Of a DNA stretch of 7,593 bases, positions 1-6,536 are shown piece after piece. Where the stretch lies: the NCBI GenBank assembly GCA_964473045.1, contig CAYYMX010000068.1, positions 1-7,593 on the forward strand, read 5' to 3'. The notes under the pieces are model-generated. The model was given only the letters and a program-made list of their open reading frames with translations, did not search any database and was not told the origin of the DNA. Position 1 is the first letter of the stretch; each line of letters opens with the position of its first letter. Both the position numbers and the translations under genes were made by a program. This stretch comes from CAYYMX01 sp964473045 (GTDB lineage: Bacteria > Pseudomonadota > Alphaproteobacteria > Methylaequorales > Methylaequoraceae).

Positions 1-557
1 TGAGGCATTGAAAAAGGATTATGACTAAAATCAATCTTTTTAGTTAATGAATTTATCTCAAACATTGGGTAATCAACTATCCAACAAAATTCAAAGCAAT
101 TATCTTTTAAAAGGGATAGTTCATTACATATTTTATCTCTGACTAATGATGCAAATTTTCTAGCTGAATCTATTTTATCACTCACAAAAAAAACACTATC
201 TTCATTTTCAAGTTTTGTGAGTTCTCTAATTTTTTCCAAACTTTCTTTTCTGAGATTATTAGCAATTGGCCCCTTAAACTCATCGTTCTCAAATATTATG
301 TACCCTAAACCTTTTTGATCATTTTCTCGCGCCCAGTTGTTAAGTTTATCAAACCAACCTCTTGGTTTTCTGCTAGTCTTTGGGGCTTTAATAGCTTTTA
401 CAACAAAACCTTTTTTTAGATTTTCCTCAAATATCTTAAAGCCTGAATTAGAAAAACACTCTGAAGCATCAAGAATAATTAACGGGTTTCTTAAATCAGG
501 TTTATCAGTTCCATACATTTCCATAGAATTATGAAATTTTATTTTCTTAAAGGGAGG
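1..557 (-). CDS. aspS: Aspartyl-tRNA synthetase, middle part beyond an in-frame stop; runs off the left edge
   Basis: This segment continues the reading frame of the upstream aspS part without any frame change, directly after the TAA at 558-560. Translated by hand, it is open from 557 to the window edge (about 185 codons). It shows clear AspRS sequence: YGTDKPDLRNP about 15 codons after the stop, a stretch matching the bacterial-type GAD insertion domain (GFVVKAIKAP, then KGLGYIIFEN), and WIVDYPMFE...KIDFSHNPFSMP near the left edge, as in alphaproteobacterial AspRS. Roughly 140 C-terminal residues, including class II motif 3, lie outside the window. The first ATG after the stop is at 522-524, with no obvious ribosome binding site. 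The conservation argues that this sequence is still under selection, or was until very recently. Identity is certain; whether it is translated as part of one protein is not. Confidence 0.85.
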
Positions 558-1370
558 TTAGCTAATATTTTTATTTGAATTTTCCATAAAAATTTCATAC
601 ATCACTGGTTCTATTGTTGAAAAAATGTCATCCTGATTAACAAAAGCCATCTCGAAATCCAGCTGATAAAATTCACCTGGAGATCTATCGGCTCTCGCAT
701 CTTCATCTCTAAAGCAAGGAGCTATTTGAAAATATTTGTCAAAATTTGAGACCATTAGTAATTGTTTAAAAATCTGGGGAGCTTGAGGAAGTGCATAAAA
801 CTTTCCTTTTTGAAGTCTGCTAGGAACTAAAAAGTCTCTAGCTCCCTCTGGAGATGAGGCAGTAAGAATTGGTGTTTGTATTTCTAAGAAGCCTCTATCA
901 ATCATTTTGTTTCTAATACTATTGATAACTTTTGATCTTAGAATAATGTTGTTATGAATTTTATTTCTGCGTAAATCTAAATATCTGTATTTAAGTCTTA
1001 TCTCTTCAGGAGAATCATCATCTATTGATACTTGGAATGGAATCTGATCAGATTCATTTAACACTTCAATAGTATCAATAACAACTTCAATTTCACCAGT
1101 AGAAATATTCTTATTTATTGTATCAATAGACCTTCTTAAAACTTTACCACTTACTTTTACAACGCTCTCAAGTTTTAGAGATTCAATTCTACTAAAATCT
1201 TTATAGTCTGAATTTATTACACATTGTGTAACGCCATAGTGATCTCTCAAATCAACAAATAGTAAGCCACCATGATCTCGCTTTTTATTCACCCAACCGA
1301 CAACAGAGACTTTTAAATTAACATGATCAATTAATAGTTCTCCACAATTATGCGTTCTGTATTTATTCAT
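558..1370 (-). CDS. aspS: Aspartyl-tRNA synthetase, N-terminal part ending at an in-frame TAA
   Basis: AspRS attaches aspartate to tRNA in the cytoplasm; in many alphaproteobacteria it also charges tRNA-Asn for later amidation. This 270-residue part starts at ATG 1370. It holds the N-terminal OB-fold anticodon-binding domain (about residues 1-110; VVGWVNKKRDHGGLLFVDLR) and the start of the class II catalytic core: RLKYRYLDLRR, TPEGARDFLVPSR-type sequence (here SPEGARDFLVPSR), FYALPQAPQIFKQLLM, and motif 2 as FRDEDARADRSPGEFYQLD. It ends FSTIEPVMYEIF then NSNKNIS and a TAA, in a linker-like stretch just before the conserved YGTDKPDLRNP of the following segment. Normal family length is about 590 residues, so this part alone lacks half the active site and cannot be a functional enzyme. 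The interruption could be a nonsense mutation, a sequence error or, much less likely, read-through. It is transcribed divergently from rnd. Confidence 0.93.
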   Translation of the reverse strand: MNKYRTHNCGELLIDHVNLKVSVVGWVNKKRDHGGLLFVDLRDHYGVTQCVINSDYKDFSRIESLKLESVVKVSGKVLRRSIDTINKNISTGEIEVVIDTIEVLNESDQIPFQVSIDDDSPEEIRLKYRYLDLRRNKIHNNIILRSKVINSIRNKMIDRGFLEIQTPILTASSPEGARDFLVPSRLQKGKFYALPQAPQIFKQLLMVSNFDKYFQIAPCFRDEDARADRSPGEFYQLDFEMAFVNQDDIFSTIEPVMYEIFMENSNKNIS

Positions 1371-1410
1371 GAAATTTGAATATTAAAAATTAAAATGATA
1401 ACTTAAAAAA
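1371..1410. promoter_or_regulatory. Short divergent spacer between aspS and rnd
   Basis: Only 40 very AT-rich bases separate the aspS ATG (minus strand) from the rnd GTG (plus strand), so any promoters must lie here or reach into the opposing gene. No convincing -35/-10 pair and no strong Shine-Dalgarno sequence is visible for either gene. Promoter function is inferred from the divergent layout alone. Confidence 0.3.
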
Positions 1411-2478
1411 GTGTTAATTTATAACAATTGTCAATTAAAACAATTCTATCAAAAATGTCAAAAAGATAAAATAATTGCAATTGATACTGAATTTTATCGA
1501 GTAAGTACCTACTTTCCAAAACTCTGTCTTATTCAACTTTCTAGTTTAGATTCTTCATTTATTTTGGATCCAATTAAAACAAAATTAGATTTGAACATTT
1601 TAAAGGAAATTTTGGGAAATCCGAAAATTAAAAAAATCTTTCATTCAGCAAGTCAAGATATAGAAATTTTTTACAACTTATTTAAAGAGATACCTAAATC
1701 TGTTTTTGATACTCAAATTTGTCTTATGCCTCTAGGGTATTCAAATTCCACTAGTTATGCCGAAGCATGTCAAGAACTTCTAAAAGTTAAGATACCTAAA
1801 GATAATCAGTTTACTGACTGGAGAAAAAGGCCTTTATCAAAGGAAAAAATTAATTATGCCCTGAATGATGTTAAATATTTGATACCACTCTACAAAATAA
1901 TTATGAAAAAATTAAAGATCCTTAATAGAAGTTCATGGGGAAAAGAAATGCATGAAAAACTTTTGAACAAAAAGAATTTTTGTCAAAAAAAAAAATTTGC
2001 CTGGGAAAGGGTAGATTTTACTCCTAAAAATCACTATGAATTAGAATTAATTCAAAAACTTAGTTTCGAAAGAGAATTTTACGCTATTAATAATAATATT
2101 CCAGTCAAAAAAGTACTAGAAAATAAGAATCTAAAAAGTATTTGTAATAGTGAAATAAATTTAAAAAAAAAAGAAAAAATCTTGCAAGATTTTGCAGAAA
2201 AAGATTTTACGGGAAAGGTTCTGAAAATATTACGTAAGCCGATAAACAAAAGGAAACTATTTCCTATACCAAGAATTTTTGATGAAGAAAGAAAAAAAAA
2301 TTATAAATTAGCAAAGACATTAATTGAGAATAAAGCAAAATGTCTAAATATTCACCCGAGTCTAATTGCAAATAAAACAGAACTTAAAGAATTTATAATG
2401 GGAGAAAAAAATATTATTAAAGGATGGAAATACAAAATCTTCAAAAAAGAATATTTTCTTTTAAAAAAATTAATTTAA
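1411..2478 (+). CDS. rnd: Ribonuclease D
   Basis: RNase D is a 3'-5' exoribonuclease that trims tRNA precursors and other structured RNAs in the cytoplasm. The 355-residue product has all DEDDy exonuclease signatures: Exo I IAIDTEF (D25, E27), Exo II FHSASQDIEIF (D83), and Exo III YALNDVKYL (Y149, D153), with TYFPKLCLIQL and VFDTQ also typical. An HRDC domain probably spans about residues 206-275, and the C-terminal region is very lysine-rich. Length is slightly below the usual 370-390. The GTG at 1411 is chosen because an in-frame TAA lies at 1399-1401 and the family N-terminus begins at this distance before DTEF; no Shine-Dalgarno is evident. The gene is divergent from aspS and overlaps the 3' end of hdaA by nine bases. 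Two A runs of 10-11 bases lie within it. Confidence 0.95.
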   Translation: MLIYNNCQLKQFYQKCQKDKIIAIDTEFYRVSTYFPKLCLIQLSSLDSSFILDPIKTKLDLNILKEILGNPKIKKIFHSASQDIEIFYNLFKEIPKSVFDTQICLMPLGYSNSTSYAEACQELLKVKIPKDNQFTDWRKRPLSKEKINYALNDVKYLIPLYKIIMKKLKILNRSSWGKEMHEKLLNKKNFCQKKKFAWERVDFTPKNHYELELIQKLSFEREFYAINNNIPVKKVLENKNLKSICNSEINLKKKEKILQDFAEKDFTGKVLKILRKPINKRKLFPIPRIFDEERKKNYKLAKTLIENKAKCLNIHPSLIANKTELKEFIMGEKNIIKGWKYKIFKKEYFLLKKLI

Positions 2479-3156
2479 GTTCTTAATCAATTCATTTAAA
2501 AATCTGTGTGATATTTTAGAATGTGATTCCAATGATGCTATATCAATTTGTTTAGCAATCTGTATCGCTGATGAATATGTTCTTTCTATTCTATTGCAAA
2601 TAAAATCAAGAAATTTATTTTCTATTTCAATGTTTCTTGTTGTTAGAAATGTTTTTATAATTTTCTTTAATAATTCTTCATCTGGCTCTTTAACTTCAAT
2701 AACAGTAGTAGCTGATAATCTTGAAATAAGGTCTTTAATTTCAGAAACAATAAATCGAGGGGGTTTTTCAGATGTCATCAAAATAAATGATTTTATTTTA
2801 GACTGTTGAATATTAATAAAGTTTAAAATTTTTTCTTGAAAAGATTTATTATTTTCCTCAATTAAACAATCAATATTGTCAAATACACAATTTCTAATTT
2901 TATTTTCTAGAAAGCCATTGTTAAACAACTTCACAAAGTTTTTTTTTTCTAAATTTTTGGCACCTGTTTTCTCAATCCATATTTTTGAAATAGTAGTTTT
3001 TCCACAATTCTTTGGCCCGTAAATAAAAACAATTTTATTTTGCCATTTTGGCCAAGATTGAATCAAATTATAGGCTAATGAATTTTTTGAGTTGATACAA
3101 AATATATCTTGATTTTTATACCTAAAATCAAATCTAATAATTTCTTTTTTCATCAT
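2470..3156 (-). CDS. hdaA: HdaA-like DnaA homologue (regulatory inactivation of DnaA)
   Basis: This 228-residue protein matches the short DnaA-related AAA+ family (Hda/HdaA), which with the DNA-loaded sliding clamp stimulates ATP hydrolysis on DnaA and so prevents re-initiation. Visible motifs are Walker A GPKNCGKTT (residues 47-55, K53), Walker B CVFDNIDCL (D93, D96), sensor 1 ILMTSEKPP (125-133), an SRL arginine (R146) and sensor 2 RIERTYSSA (R192). It lacks the DNA-binding domain IV of DnaA, as expected. The N-terminus IIRFDF aligns with the family's clamp-binding motif but lacks its glutamine. ATG 3156 is preferred because its A is the last base of the preceding gene's TGA (TGATG), giving translational coupling; a TTG three bases upstream is an alternative. 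It meets rnd tail to tail. Assignment to HdaA rather than another small DnaA paralogue rests on length and on the DUF2066/purM neighbourhood. Confidence 0.85.
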   Translation of the reverse strand: MMKKEIIRFDFRYKNQDIFCINSKNSLAYNLIQSWPKWQNKIVFIYGPKNCGKTTISKIWIEKTGAKNLEKKNFVKLFNNGFLENKIRNCVFDNIDCLIEENNKSFQEKILNFINIQQSKIKSFILMTSEKPPRFIVSEIKDLISRLSATTVIEVKEPDEELLKKIIKTFLTTRNIEIENKFLDFICNRIERTYSSAIQIAKQIDIASLESHSKISHRFLNELIKNLN

Positions 3157-4250
3157 CAATATGAGACAGTATTGTGATTTTCCAAACTTAAATTTTTCTC
3201 TATCCTTATTTCGCTACTTTCCAAAACTAAATTCAGTTGTTCTAAAGAGTACTCACTGGCAACTTTATAAACAGCATAATCTTTATTGAGTTCGGTCAAA
3301 ATCATCTCACCAGATGATAATACTGAGCGAATCTTCTTTTCCACAAATAGGCTTTTCTTTAAATCATTGAATTTTAAGGATAGGTAAAAAGAATTAATTA
3401 CATCTAATTGATCATCTAAATCTTCAATTCTTTTTTTCCACCAAGTTTGTAATTCGTTAATTGCAAGCTTAGCTATCATTTCAACCTGAGATGATTCCGA
3501 CTCTCTGGTAAAGATTTTTTCAGTCAAAACATTTAAGTCTGAAAATTTATTTTTATTAAAAAGTCGAAACTTTAAATCAGATTCAAACTTTTTTTTTTCA
3601 TGATTATATTTTTCATCAAGGTAAAGAATTATTGCTGATTTTTTTTTGTGATAATTTAAAAATTGTTTTACAATATTCATATCTTCATCTAGAACCTGAC
3701 TTGATGAGATTCTAAATTTGTTAATATGACTTTTTTTTGGAAAAAAAAGTTTTAAAAGGCCTTGTTTATCATATTCTGCAAGTAAATTGTCATACCAATA
3801 ATTATCATCTTCCCAAAGGTAAAGTGTATTAAATTTTTTATAGATTGGTAAAACTAGATAATTCTCTGAAATATGTGTTTTGGTTTTAATATTTATTTTG
3901 GAAAAAAAAATTCTAATCTTTTCAGGATTAAAATTAACGCTAACTTTTGCAAAATAATTTGTTTCACTGATTTTTTCATCCTGAAGTATAAAATCCAATA
4001 CAAAATTCTCAATATTTAAATTGTCTATTTGTTGTAATTTTGAGATATCTTTTGGCTCAAGAATTTTTTTAGCTAATATAAAAAAAGCATTTTTAAACGC
4101 AATGTTTTTGGAAGATTGTCTTAAAGCTAAAATATTTCCCTCATTTTCAAGATAAATCTCGTTATTTTCTATAAGATAAATATTTTCCTTAGCATTAGTT
4201 GATGCTAAAACTAAAAAAGTTAAAATAAAAAAAATCAGGAACTTTATCAA
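3156..4250 (-). CDS. DUF2066 family protein, probably exported, function unknown
   Basis: The 364-residue product starts with a typical signal peptide: MIK, a hydrophobic stretch (about residues 4-17) and a likely signal peptidase I site after STNA at residue 20, so it should be periplasmic. There is no lipobox cysteine. The following region has the pattern of DUF2066 proteins of Proteobacteria: ALRQSSKNIAFKNAF, then NFVLDFILQDEKIS, YFAKVSVNFNPEKIR, and the characteristic LVLPIYKK...LYLWEDDNYWYDNLL (about residues 132-157). The rest is charged and weakly conserved. The family has no established function. The start is TTG at 4250: an in-frame TGA lies at 4269-4271, no ATG or GTG occurs before the signal peptide, and the next Met is deep in the protein. 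Its stop shares a base with the hdaA start, so the two genes are probably co-translated. Family call is from pattern recognition only. Confidence 0.75.
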   Translation of the reverse strand: MIKFLIFFILTFLVLASTNAKENIYLIENNEIYLENEGNILALRQSSKNIAFKNAFFILAKKILEPKDISKLQQIDNLNIENFVLDFILQDEKISETNYFAKVSVNFNPEKIRIFFSKINIKTKTHISENYLVLPIYKKFNTLYLWEDDNYWYDNLLAEYDKQGLLKLFFPKKSHINKFRISSSQVLDEDMNIVKQFLNYHKKKSAIILYLDEKYNHEKKKFESDLKFRLFNKNKFSDLNVLTEKIFTRESESSQVEMIAKLAINELQTWWKKRIEDLDDQLDVINSFYLSLKFNDLKKSLFVEKKIRSVLSSGEMILTELNKDYAVYKVASEYSLEQLNLVLESSEIRIEKNLSLENHNTVSY

Positions 4251-4338
4251 AATATTTAATATAATTTTTCAGGTTATACTTAAACTTAATACATTTTTAT
4301 TTTTTTTGAATAATTAAAAAAAAAAAGAGAGGATCAAA
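4251..4338. promoter_or_regulatory. Divergent promoter region between the DUF2066 gene and purM
   Basis: These 88 bases separate two divergently read genes and must contain the start signals of both the DUF2066-hdaA and purM-purN units. On the plus strand TATACT at 4275-4280 resembles a -10 box for purM, but no good -35 lies at the proper distance. An 11-base A run (4316-4326) precedes the purM ribosome binding site. No riboswitch-like structure or PurR-like palindrome is seen. Promoter placement is tentative. Confidence 0.35.
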
Positions 4339-4341
4339 ATT
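4326..4341 (+). promoter_or_regulatory. Ribosome binding site and ATT start of purM
   Basis: AGAGAGGA (4326-4333) is one of the best Shine-Dalgarno matches in the window. It lies five bases before ATT (4339-4341), the codon at the expected purM start. There is no ATG, GTG or TTG between the upstream in-frame TAA (4315-4317) and the conserved TYKSAGVD sequence. ATC 4333 overlaps the binding site and ACG 4348 lies too far away, so ATT is the best-placed initiator. Confidence 0.65.
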
Positions 4342-5403
4342 AATTTAACGTACAAATCAGCGGGAGTTGATACAAAAAAAACTTCATCACTAGTTAAAAA
4401 ACTAGAAAAAATTACTAAAAAAGACTTTAGAAACGAGATTATTCAAAATCCAGGTGGTTTTTGCTCTCTTTTAGATTTAAAGAAACTTAATTATAAAGAC
4501 CCTATTTTATTAAGTAGTACCGATGGAGTTGGAACAAAACTTAAGGTTGCGATTGATAACAAAAATTTTGACCACTTGGGCTTTGACTTGGTAGGTATGT
4601 GTGTTAATGATCTACTTGCAAGCGGAGGTGAACCATTAATTTTTTTAGACTATATTTCCTCTTCAAATATTAATAAAGAATTTTTTCTTAAAATAATAAA
4701 GAGTATTACGTTAGCATGCCGAAAGTCTAATTGTTCTCTAGTCGGTGGTGAAACGGCAGAAATGCCCGGCATGTATAAAAAAAATGATTTTGACATAGCT
4801 GGCTTTGCCTTAGGGGTAGTAGAAAGAAAAGATTTAATCAAAAAAGATAATATTAAAAACAACTCACTAATTTTGGGATTAGAATCTAATGGTTTTCATT
4901 CTAATGGATTCTCATTAATTAGAAAAGTTATTAATGTTACCAAGATTAAATATAATGACCGACCACCATACAGATCTTTTGAGAAAAATTTTGGTGATGA
5001 TCTTTTGTTACCCACACGCATTTATGTAAACCAAATTTTGCCATTGATAAAAAAAAACCTACTTCTAAGTATTTCTCACATTACTGGCGGAGGAATCTTT
5101 GAGAATTTGTCAAGAATTATCCCTGAAAGACATCAAGCAATAATAGATTTTAAAAAATTTTCTATTCCAGAATGTTTTTTATGGGTAAGCAAAGTTGGTA
5201 GAATAAGTTCTTTAGAAATGTTGAACACCTTCAATTGTGGAATTGGAATGATTCTCATAATAAATGCAAATAATAAAGACAAAATCGTTAATTTTTTTTC
5301 AAAAAATAAAATTAAATGTCACATAATGGGAAAAATAACAGCCGCCACTCCTAATCAGAAAAAGGTTTTGGTGAAGAATTTTGGAATATGGGATTTAACT
5401 TAG
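4339..5403 (+). CDS. purM: Phosphoribosylformylglycinamidine cyclo-ligase (AIR synthetase)
   Basis: PurM closes the imidazole ring in de novo purine synthesis, converting FGAM to AIR with ATP. With the ATT start the protein has 354 residues, close to the usual 345-355. Motifs run in order: TYKSAGVD (4-11), NPGGF (37-41), the nucleotide-binding LSSTDGVGTKLKVA (58-71), DLVGMCVNDL (83-92), LVGGETAEMPGMY (134-146), HSNGFSL (187-193), PTRIYV (225-230), HITGGG (247-252) and FNCGIGM (298-304). About 79 codons of clear PurM sequence precede the first conventional start codon (TTG 4576), so a start there would delete the ATP-binding loop. The real start is probably ATT 4339 behind AGAGAGGA; a base error in an original ATG is the alternative. 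The 3' end overlaps purN by 16 bases, indicating an operon. Confidence 0.94.
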   Translation: MNLTYKSAGVDTKKTSSLVKKLEKITKKDFRNEIIQNPGGFCSLLDLKKLNYKDPILLSSTDGVGTKLKVAIDNKNFDHLGFDLVGMCVNDLLASGGEPLIFLDYISSSNINKEFFLKIIKSITLACRKSNCSLVGGETAEMPGMYKKNDFDIAGFALGVVERKDLIKKDNIKNNSLILGLESNGFHSNGFSLIRKVINVTKIKYNDRPPYRSFEKNFGDDLLLPTRIYVNQILPLIKKNLLLSISHITGGGIFENLSRIIPERHQAIIDFKKFSIPECFLWVSKVGRISSLEMLNTFNCGIGMILIINANNKDKIVNFFSKNKIKCHIMGKITAATPNQKKVLVKNFGIWDLT

Positions 5404-5966
5404 CAATTTTAATTTCTGGCAAAGGTTCAAACATGCTTAATATAGTCGAAGCTTGTCAAACCAAAAATTTAAGGTCCAGTGTAAAACTTGTAATATCTAA
5501 CAATCCAAACTCGCAAGGAATAAAAGAAGCAAAAAAAAGAAAAATCAAAACTTCTATAATTAGTGACCAAAATTACAAAAACAAAAAAGATTTTGAAAAT
5601 GCAGTTTCTCAATTATTAGTTAAATCAAAAGTCAACCTAATTTGTTTGGCAGGTTTTATGAAAATTCTAACAAAAAACTTTGTAACACAATGGAACAAAA
5701 AAATTATTAATATTCATCCTTCATTATTACCGTCTTTCAGAGGGATAGATGCACAAAAAAAAGCACTCATTCAAAAGGTAAAATATACTGGTTGCACAGT
5801 ACATTACGTTAATAAAGAAATAGATGGAGGTGAAATTTTAGATCAAAGAATTGTTAAAATTTCAAAAAAAGATAGTTTAGCCTCATTAAAAAAAAAAATA
5901 TTGATTGAAGAACACAAATTATATATAAGTGTAATTAGAGACTTAGAGAGAAAGTTTAAATTATAG
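5388..5966 (+). CDS. purN: Phosphoribosylglycinamide formyltransferase
   Basis: PurN transfers a formyl group from 10-formyl-THF to GAR, giving FGAR, two steps before PurM in purine synthesis. The 192-residue protein has the glycine-rich phosphate-binding start LAILISGKGSN (residues 5-15), LAGFMKIL (87-94), and the catalytic residues N108 and H110 in INIHPSLLPSFRG plus D146 in EIDGGEILDQ. TGCTVHYV (134-141) is also typical. Length is slightly short of the usual 200-215. ATG 5388 lies inside the end of purM (16-base overlap), and homology begins right there, so translation is likely coupled to purM. An 11-base A run lies near the 3' end (5888-5898). Confidence 0.96.
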   Translation: MGFNLAILISGKGSNMLNIVEACQTKNLRSSVKLVISNNPNSQGIKEAKKRKIKTSIISDQNYKNKKDFENAVSQLLVKSKVNLICLAGFMKILTKNFVTQWNKKIINIHPSLLPSFRGIDAQKKALIQKVKYTGCTVHYVNKEIDGGEILDQRIVKISKKDSLASLKKKILIEEHKLYISVIRDLERKFKL

Positions 5967-5973
5967 GTTAGTT

Positions 5974-6087
5974 ATGAGTAAAAAACACGAAGAATTTTTT
6001 GAGAAGTTTTTGAAATTTACTGTTGTTTCGTGTATAGGAATTACAGTCCTATTGTTTTTTCTTTGGTTTTTTTTAATTAGAGCCTAA
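5974..6087 (+). CDS. Small single-pass membrane protein, 37 residues
   Basis: The ORF starts at ATG 5974, seven bases after the purN stop, with AGG (5965-5967) six bases upstream as a weak ribosome binding site, and ends at TAA 6087. The product has a short charged N-terminus (MSKKHEEFFEKFLK) and one hydrophobic helix (about residues 16-35; VVSCIGITVLLFFLWFFLI), ending in RA. Reading order and spacing suggest it is the third gene of the purM-purN unit. The pattern of a His, an aromatic, then FLK before a single helix loosely resembles the small aa3-type cytochrome c oxidase subunit IV proteins of alphaproteobacteria, but this similarity is weak and by eye. Its stop lies eight bases from that of the convergent ndk. 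It is too short for usual length cut-offs. Confidence 0.6.
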   Translation: MSKKHEEFFEKFLKFTVVSCIGITVLLFFLWFFLIRA

Positions 6088-6095
6088 GTTATCAT

Positions 6096-6521
6096 TTATT
6101 TAAGATCCGTAAAAATTTCTCTTTTCGGAAAAAAGAAATCGATTTCTTTCTTGGCATTAGTAGTGCTATCAGATCCATGAACAGAATTTTCTTCAACTGA
6201 AAGTCCATATTTTTTTCTAATTGTACCATCTTCTGCATTTGAGGGATTTGTTGCACCCATCAATTTTCTGTATTTATTGATAGAATTTTTTCCTTCTAAA
6301 ACTTGAACTACTACTGGACCAGACATCATATAATTGCATAAATCCTTAAAGAAAGCCCTTTCTTTATGAACATAATAAAATTTTTTGGCATCAGCAGCAG
6401 AAAGCAACATCATTTTTTGAGCAACAATTTTTAAGTCTTGTTTTTCAATAAGATTATTTATTTCCCCAATAAGGTTTCTCTTTACAGCATCTGGTTTAAT
6501 AATTGCCAATGTTAATTCCAC
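6096..6521 (-). CDS. ndk: Nucleoside diphosphate kinase
   Basis: Ndk moves the terminal phosphate from ATP to other (deoxy)nucleoside diphosphates through a phosphohistidine, balancing NTP and dNTP pools. The 141-residue protein has the usual length and motifs: LAIIKPDAVKRNLIGEI (residues 5-21), HKERAFF (52-58), YMMSGPVVVQVLEG (64-77), the RKLMGATNPSNAEDGTIRKKYG region (85-106) and the active-site NSVHGSDS with H115. The start is GTG 6521 with AAGGA (6535-6531) nine bases upstream; no in-frame ATG exists near the conserved N-terminus. It follows holC by 15 bases and is probably the last gene of pepA-holC-ndk. Confidence 0.97.
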   Translation of the reverse strand: MELTLAIIKPDAVKRNLIGEINNLIEKQDLKIVAQKMMLLSAADAKKFYYVHKERAFFKDLCNYMMSGPVVVQVLEGKNSINKYRKLMGATNPSNAEDGTIRKKYGLSVEENSVHGSDSTTNAKKEIDFFFPKREIFTDLK

Positions 6522-6530
6522 AATTAAATA

Positions 6531-6535
6531 TCCTT
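6531..6535 (-). promoter_or_regulatory. Ribosome binding site of ndk
   Basis: AAGGA on the minus strand lies just after the holC stop codon and nine bases before GTG 6521, which supports the GTG as the ndk start. Confidence 0.5.
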
Positions 6536-6536
6536 T

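Noticed and set aside
337..534. 65-codon ORF on the plus strand
   Set aside because: It lies antisense to the conserved continuing part of aspS, has no recognisable features, and is explained as a shadow.
558..560. Reassignment of TAA to an amino acid
   Set aside because: TAA ends rnd, hdaA, ndk, holC and the small ORF at positions fitting family lengths, so it functions as a normal stop.
541..570. Possible frameshift in aspS
   Set aside because: Codon-by-codon reading shows the frame is the same before and after the stop; the lesion is a single stop codon and not an indel.
2594..2809. 71-codon ORF on the plus strand
   Set aside because: It is antisense to the AAA+ core of hdaA, which has clear motifs.
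4251..4338. Purine riboswitch upstream of purM
   Set aside because: The spacer is short, nearly pure A/T and lacks paired, conserved elements of a purine aptamer.
4576..4578. TTG as the purM start
   Set aside because: About 79 codons of strong PurM homology, including SSTDGVGTKLK, lie upstream in frame.
4650..4862. 70-codon ORF on the minus strand
   Set aside because: It is antisense to the most conserved part of purM (GGETAEMPGMY).
6040..6100. Rho-independent terminator between the small ORF and ndk
   Set aside because: T runs are present, but no GC-containing stem-loop is visible; they are coding for the transmembrane helix.
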